Source: Thermoflexales bacterium
GTDB taxonomy: Bacteria > Chloroflexota > Anaerolineae > Fen-1058
Length of the DNA: 13,260 nt
Direction: 5' to 3'
Assembly (NCBI GenBank): GCA_016931085.1
Contig: JAFGFO010000045.1
Span: forward strand, 1 to 13,260
How positions within the stretch are numbered: position 1 is the first letter of the stretch; each line of letters opens with the position of its first letter. A model generated the notes under the pieces. The model made no database searches, was not told where the DNA came from, and worked only from the letters and a program-made list of their open reading frames with translations. Positions 1 through 5,000 of this stretch are shown piece after piece. A program made the translations under genes and the position numbers.

Positions 1-72
1 GGCCAAATTTGCCACCACATATGGTGGTTGCGATTAGCGATACTCCCGTATATGGGGGTCGTTTGAGATTAG
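1..72. repeat. Imperfect direct repeat at the left edge
   Basis: Two imperfect copies lie about 31-35 bp apart. Each has ATATGG followed by a GGT-rich stretch and ends in GATTAG (ATATGG at 19-24 and 50-55; GATTAG at 32-37 and 67-72). Each copy also has a weak CC...GG dyad around ATAT. They sit just before the antitoxin remnant and may be old operator sites or just a small duplication. The left end of the region is cut by the window. Confidence 0.3.
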
Positions 73-205
73 TCTAAACACCAATAAGCAAGATACTACT
101 GAATATCTATTGTCAACCGAGGCTAACCGTAATCACTTGTTTCAAGCCTTACGAGACCTGGAAAACCCATCAAGCTACATCTATCTCAACTCTGCTGACC
201 TATGA
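38..205 (+). pseudogene. YefM-like antitoxin remnant (C-terminal half)
   Basis: The frame is open from 38, after a TAG at 35-37, to the TGA at 203-205. From about 95 it reads TTEYLLSTEANRNHLFQAL and continues to a C-terminus ending NSADL. This resembles the C-terminal toxin-binding part of YefM/Phd-type antitoxins, where an ETxYLLxSPxNAxxL segment precedes the toxin-wrapping tail. The N-terminal DNA-binding half is not recognisable: the upstream 19 codons have no family resemblance and no start codon with a Shine-Dalgarno is visible. The stop overlaps the toxin ATG at 202 (ATGA), the usual coupling in these modules. It is most likely a truncated relic. A frameshifted N-terminus left of the window edge cannot be excluded. 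Confidence 0.55.
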
Positions 206-462
206 GAAAGATCGCTTTTTTACCAACAGCCTTCGAGGACTTTAGCTAGTGGGCGACAGAGGACAGGAAGATTCACGCCAGGATCGTCAAACTCATCGAG
301 GACATTGATCGCAGTCCGTTTTCAGGACTTGGCAAACCCGAGCCATTGAAACATGAACTGCACGGATTATGGTCGAGGCGCATTACAGATGAACATCGCC
401 TGGTGTGTAAAGTCTGTGAGGAAGAACTGGTCATCGTTTCGTGCAGGTTTCACTACGGCTGA
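202..462 (+). pseudogene. yoeB: YoeB/Txe-family mRNA interferase toxin with internal amber codon
   Basis: Reading through one TAG at 247-249 gives an 86-codon product, close to the roughly 84 residues of YoeB. Family hallmarks are clear: PFSGLGKPEPLKHEL at 39-53, LWSRRITDEHRLV at 56-68 and a CRFHYG C-terminus. Residues matching the YoeB catalytic set are present (Glu47, Arg66, His84, Tyr85). YoeB is a ribosome-dependent endoribonuclease that cleaves mRNA in the A site. The amber falls at codon 16, where family members usually have Tyr in a DYxYW motif, so a single TAT/TAC to TAG change explains it. No good in-frame start lies between the stop and the catalytic core, so the gene is probably dead unless suppressed. 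It overlaps the antitoxin remnant by 4 nt. Confidence 0.8.
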
Positions 463-509
463 GTAAGAGATAGAGGTCAGAAGGTGAACACACGAATGAC
501 GGGAGCAGC

Positions 510-1022
510 GTGTACACAGTGGAGAGACTGACCTTGGGACAGGCTGAATTCGCGGACGTGTCGGCCGAGATCCTCGCCCGAGGCAGCGCACTGCGCTTTA
601 CGGCCCACGGCGCCAGCATGACCCCCTTCATCCGCGATGGCGACCTGCTCACCCTCGAGCCGGTCGAGGTGGCCGCCCTGGAAACAGGCGACGTGATCTT
701 GTGCCGCACGACCGGGAATGGCCTGGTCGCTCATCGCCTCATCGGCCGGGAGACGTGCACAGGCGAGACGCTGCTGGTCGTGCGCGGGGACGCCTCGTGC
801 GGCCCGGGGGAGCGAGCCCGGCCGGAACACGTGCTGGGCCGGGTGGTCAGCATCCAGCGGGGAAGCCGCACCATCTACCCGGATCGAGGCTGGCAGCGGC
901 TGGCGGCACTCGCGTGGCTCAGGCTCTCACCCCTCAGACCACTCCTTTTTCGCCTGGCACACGCGGCTGGCACTTGCCTCCTTTTTATCCGGGAACGCTC
1001 GCGCTTGCGGCAGCGTCGCTAA
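510..1022 (+). CDS. S24/S26 family peptidase (Sec11/SipW-like signal peptidase)
   Basis: A 170-residue protein starting at GTG with GGGAG at 501-505 as a close Shine-Dalgarno. It carries the signal-peptidase box GASMTPFIRDGD at 34-45 with putative nucleophile Ser36, then GDVILC at 60-65, an AHRLIG segment at 74-79 with His75, and VRGDAS at 91-96. A His in that position, where bacterial LepB has Lys, is typical of the ER/archaeal/SipW type that uses a Ser/His dyad. There is no strong N-terminal membrane anchor. The C-terminal part (130-160) is hydrophobic and rich in Leu and Arg, ending in a basic tail. The expected role is removal of leader or signal peptides, but the substrate is not evident. 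It is convergent with the gene at 1075-1611 and downstream of the toxin relic, with no obvious functional partner. Confidence 0.75.
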   Translation: MYTVERLTLGQAEFADVSAEILARGSALRFTAHGASMTPFIRDGDLLTLEPVEVAALETGDVILCRTTGNGLVAHRLIGRETCTGETLLVVRGDASCGPGERARPEHVLGRVVSIQRGSRTIYPDRGWQRLAALAWLRLSPLRPLLFRLAHAAGTCLLFIRERSRLRQRR

Positions 1023-1044
1023 TATGAAGGCTCGCTCCGCCTGA

Positions 1045-1065
1045 AACCTGGAACCTGCAAACCTG
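1045..1065. repeat. Short tandem AACCTG repeats
   Basis: Three AACCTG copies start at 1045, 1052 and 1060, in the gap between the convergent genes ending at 1022 and 1075. No terminator-like hairpin is seen in this gap. Confidence 0.5.
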
Positions 1066-1074
1066 AAACTTGCT

Positions 1075-1611
1075 TCACGCCTCCACGCTGGGGTGCGCCT
1101 TGATCCTCTCCAGCATGTTGGCCTGCTGGCCGAGGGCGTCCTTCATGGCGTCGAGAATCGCCTGGCGAAAGCCGGCCCGTATCTCTTCATAGCCGGGGAT
1201 ATCCGCCGGCGCGAACCACAGCCGGGTGAGCAAATCCACGTGATAGCGGATGCGCACGAACAAGGCGTATTGAGACGCGATCGCGTCGGCCATCTCGCCG
1301 CCGATGATGTCGGGCAAATCCCCGCCGGCCCCGGCCGTCTCCCAGGCAATCGTGCTGAGATAAAAGCTTCGCCCCCAGGGTGTGTTGGCATAGGCTGGCT
1401 TGGCGTTTTGGAGAGCCTTGTAATTGTCGCGCAGCTCCTGCAAAAGCGAGTGCAAGACGGTCTTGGCCTGCCGGCGTAGCTGGCGCTGCTCGTTCCAGCG
1501 ATCGAGCGCCAACGCGGCCATCGAGCCGGCAAAGATGCCCACCAGCGTGAGCACGGCGTCGACGATCAGCTCGCCCGTGATCATTAGCGTGATTGTGTTT
1601 AGCACGTTCAT
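1075..1611 (-). CDS. Unrecognised single-pass membrane protein
   Basis: A 178-residue protein. The ATG at 1611 is chosen over an in-frame ATG at 1629 because GGGAGG lies six bases upstream of 1611. An N-terminal hydrophobic segment (about residues 4-35, TITLMITGELIVDAVLTLV onwards) is followed by a basic amphipathic helix (LDRWNEQRQLRRQAK, then LLQELRDNYKAL). The remainder is soluble and mostly helical. The layout of a membrane helix, then a W/R/Q-rich helix and a helical domain recalls small membrane proteins such as DUF6090-type families, but the resemblance is general and I do not assign a family. It probably sits in the cytoplasmic membrane with a cytosolic domain. It is transcribed alone, divergent from the A2M gene. 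Confidence 0.6.
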   Translation of the reverse strand: MNVLNTITLMITGELIVDAVLTLVGIFAGSMAALALDRWNEQRQLRRQAKTVLHSLLQELRDNYKALQNAKPAYANTPWGRSFYLSTIAWETAGAGGDLPDIIGGEMADAIASQYALFVRIRYHVDLLTRLWFAPADIPGYEEIRAGFRQAILDAMKDALGQQANMLERIKAHPSVEA

Positions 1612-1636
1612 CGTTGCCTCCCTCAACATTATTGCC

Positions 1637-1656
1637 TGTGATTCTAGCGTATCACA
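1637..1656. promoter_or_regulatory. Dyad (possible operator) upstream of the 1075-1611 gene
   Basis: TGTGAT (1637-1642) and ATCACA (1651-1656) form a perfect 6-bp inverted repeat with an 8-nt spacer. It lies 26-45 bp before the start codon of the minus-strand gene. On the minus strand a TAGAAT (-10-like) overlaps its left arm. The half-sites resemble CRP/FNR-type sites, but the spacing is 4 nt longer than the CRP consensus. The regulator is unknown. Confidence 0.35.
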
Positions 1657-1689
1657 ATCTAGGCCTCGCTGCTATGACGCGCGTCACAT

Positions 1690-1862
1690 TTAATAATTAA
1701 CAACATGGACCCCGGCCACCCGATTAGACCGCCCCGTTGGGGCTCGGATGAATCGAATGACGTGCGTCTCCCATACCCAGGGCCATGCCCTGGGCTAGGA
1801 TGGAACGCCCCTTCGGGGCTATTTTGACAATTAACAATTAACTATTAACAATTAATAATTAA
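1690..1862. repeat. Triple-hairpin dispersed repeat between AT-rich direct repeats
   Basis: An 11-bp direct repeat TTAATAATTAA occurs at 1690-1700 and 1852-1862. Between the copies lie three perfect short hairpins: GCCCC-GTT-GGGGC (1731-1743), CCCAGGGC-CAT-GCCCTGGG (1776-1794) and GCCCC-TTC-GGGGC (1807-1819). These are followed by an AT-rich stretch of ATTAACA-like units (1821-1862). There is no ORF. The pattern recalls non-coding dispersed palindromes found in many environmental bacteria. The direct repeats are low in complexity, so insertion by transposition is only a suggestion. Confidence 0.55.
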
Positions 1863-1953
1863 TCGTGCCATCTCTCTCGCCTTTCTTCCGCAATCATGCC
1901 AGACTGTGCCACCGCGAGGCATAAAAAGGCGCTGTTTTATAGATAGAATTTTA

Positions 1954-2021
1954 TTGTAACCGGGCCGAGATTGGTATAGAATGGTAGAAAAGCGAATCAA
2001 CCTGCTGTATGGAGGTAACCG
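1954..2021 (+). promoter_or_regulatory. Promoter and RBS of the A2M gene
   Basis: TTGTAA (1954-1959) and TAGAAT (1977-1982) are spaced 17 bp and fit a sigma-70-like promoter. A strong Shine-Dalgarno, GGAGGT at 2011-2016, lies five bases before the ATG at 2022. The leader would be about 30 nt. Confidence 0.5.
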
Positions 2022-5000
2022 ATGACGTACAAACCTTTTTCGAAAATCGCCTTGGTGTTGGCGTGTGCCTTGTTGGGTGTCCTGCTGGCCGGCTTTGCCC
2101 TGGCGCGCCCGGCGGCCCAATCGAGCGCGGAATCCCCCTTTGGCTACGGGCTGCCGGTGCAATTGGTCGACCCCACCGGCCGCAACAGCGTGCAGTTGAT
2201 CAGTCCCGGCACGCCGCTCACGGCCAGCTTGCAGTTGTACGCGCTCACGCCGGCCCAATTCATCTCCTTCTACAACTCGCTGCCCACGTATAGCTGGTGG
2301 AACGACTGGCGCGCCGACCCCACCGGCTTGCCGCTGGCAGCCGCCTGGCAGGAAACGATCACGTCGACAGCCTTGCTCTACGAAGCGCGCCTGCCCCACC
2401 TGCCGTCCGGCTTTTACCTGCTGTCCGCTCGCTACGCCAACGGCCTTGAGGGCGAATTGCTCGTCATCCTCAGCCCCAACGCCCTCGTGCTCAAAAGCGC
2501 CGTGAGCGGCGGCCATACCCAGGTGACGGCCTGGGCCAGCCGCCTATCGAGCAAGGAATCGCTGGCCGGCGCCTCGGTGAAGATTTACGATCAAGCCGGG
2601 AACTTGCTCGCTCAGGGCCTCACCAACGCCGAAGGCGTGTACATGGCCGAGCTGAGCACGACCGATCCCCAGGCGCTGGTCGCCGTGGGCGAACGGGAAG
2701 GGCAGGTGATCGCCTGCGGCACGCGCTGGGAGTGGGGAGATGGCTATTGGTGGTGGGGCTCTCATATGGCTGCCCCTCACAAGGTTTACCTGTATACAGA
2801 CCGCCCCATTTACCGCCCCGGTCACACGGTTTACTACAAGGCTATCCTGCGCCACGACGATGACGGGAGCTATGAACCGCTCACCGGCACACAGCCGGTC
2901 ACGGTCACCCTGCGTGACCCTCGTCATACGGTGCTGTCAGAGGCGGCCGTGTTGCCTTCCAGCTTTGGCACGATCAGCGGCTCGTTTCGCCTGGCCGATG
3001 AGCTGAGCCTGGGCGATTATAGCCTGGAGGTGACGCTGGATGGGTATAGCTACCGCCAGGCGTTCAAGGTCGAGGAGTATCGCAAGCCCGACTATGCGGT
3101 GGCGCTGAGCACGACCAGGCCCTACGCGTTCGTGGGCGACGTCGTTAGCTTGAGCGTGAACGCCGATTATTACTTTGGCCAGCCTGTGGCGGACGCCAGC
3201 GTCGAGCTCAAGGTCTACAAGCAGGAGGGTTATTACTATTATGGCGAGTCCCTGGTGTGGCAGACGACGGGCAGAACCGATGCCAAGGGAGACTGGGAAG
3301 TGACTTTCGATACCACCGGCTATGCCAGCTCGGACGCCACGTTCACCTTTGCCGCGGCCGTCGTCGACGGCAGCAACCAGAGCGTGGCGGGCAGCCTGCG
3401 CGTGCCGCTTTATTACGCCGAGTACAGCCTGGAGATGAGCGCCGGGCGCTACGGCTACAAGCCTGGCGAGACGGTCACCGTCAGCCTGCTGGCGCGCGAC
3501 CGGCAATCCGCCCCGTGGGCTGGCCAACCGCTGACCGTCACGGTGATGGAATGGAAGGACGGCGGCTACCAGCCGCTCGTCCATGCAGTAGGCACGACGG
3601 ACGCGGCCGGACAGGCTCAAATCGCCTTCAAGATGGCCACGGCCGGTTGGTACGAGCTGCAGGCTGAGGGCTACGACCGGCGCGGCAGAAGGGTGACGGC
3701 TACAAGCTGGTTCTGGACCTACTCTTATGGCTGGAACTGGTATTATAACCCGGACCAGCAGGTGTCTGTCAGCGCGGACAAAGCCAGCTATGCCCCCGGC
3801 GACGTGGCGCAGTTGCTCGTGCGCTCGCCGGTGACCGGCACGGCCCTGCTCAGCCTGGAGCGAGGCCGCGTCCGCCGCCAATACCCCGTCGTCTTGAGCG
3901 ACACCGTCAGCGTGCTGGCCGTGCCCATCGAGGCCGAGTTTGCGCCGAATGTCTTTGCCACCGTCAGCATTTTCCAGCGCGGGCTCAAGCCTGACGAGAG
4001 CTACTACTGGTCGGAAAGCACACCCGAGGGGAAATTGCTGTCGGGCAGCACCGAGCTGGTGGTGCCCGCCGACGAGCGGCGGCTGAGGGTGGAACTGATC
4101 CCCGACAACACGACCTACCGCCCGCGCGACACGGTCACGTTCACCATCCAGGTGCGCGACCACGCCGGCCAGCCGGCGGCGGCCGAAGTGTCGTTGGGCC
4201 TGGTGGACGAGGCCATTTACGCCCTCTCGGAGGAGCTGTCGGCCGGCGCTCACCAGGCCTTTTACGCGCGGCGCGGCCTGGCCGTGAACAGCTACGATTC
4301 GCTGCATCCCGCCCGCTATTACTATCGCGGCTGGATAGCGTCACCTACGGCCACGCCGGCCGGCACCACCACTCCCGCTCCGAGCGCCCCCACCGACGGC
4401 GGCGGTAAAGGCAGCGAGGGTGTGCGGCGCGACTTTCCCGACACGGCCTACTGGCAGCCAGGCATCGTCACCGACGAAAACGGGCGGGCCACCGTCTCGC
4501 TCGTCTTGCCCGATAACCTGACTCGCTGGCGAGCCGTCGCGCGCGCGGTGACCTTGGACACGCGGGTGGGCGAGACGGCCACCCACATCACCGTCACGAA
4601 AGAGCTGCTGGTCAGGCCGGTCTTGCCGCGCTTTCTCATCCAGGGAGACGTCATCCGCCTGCGGGCCATCGCGCACAACTACTTGTCCGACCCCCTCTCG
4701 GCCACGCTCAAGCTGAGCGCCAATAACCTGGTGATGCTGGGCGAGGGCTGTGGGGGAACCACCTGCCAGCCCGCGCCGGTCCGGCTGCCGGCCGGCGGCA
4801 CAGCCATCCTCGACCGCTCGGCGGTGGCCAGCCGGCTGGGTGACGGGCACGTGCTGGCGCACTTGCACGCCTCTGACCTCTCCCCCGACCCCTCCCCTAC
4901 GAGGGGAGGGGAGCAAGGAGACGCGGTAGACCTGCCCCTGCCTGTGCGCCCCTTCGCCGTGTCGGACGTCGACAGCCGGACCGGGATGCTGGGCGGCAGC

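Noticed and set aside
1643..1650. CRP site at the 1637-1656 dyad
   Set aside because: The inner spacing between TGTGA and TCACA is 10, not 6, so it does not match the CRP consensus. It is kept only as an unassigned operator candidate.
2064..2066. Cys15 of the A2M signal peptide as a lipoprotein acylation site
   Set aside because: VLAC has Leu at -2 and sits very early in the hydrophobic core. The AxA-type cleavage at residue 28 fits better.
1845..2516. Minus-strand frame across the A2M 5' end
   Set aside because: It overlaps the promoter, the signal peptide and the repeat region, and its composition is that of an antisense shadow.
2937..4307. Long antisense open frames across the A2M gene (also 4341-5807)
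   Set aside because: They are shadows of a high-GC gene, with low-complexity His/Arg/Gln-rich translations, no Shine-Dalgarno and no recognisable domain.
4889..4911. Hairpin as an intrinsic terminator within the A2M gene
   Set aside because: There is no T-run, the frame continues through it into the thioester domain, and it matches a dispersed-repeat pattern.
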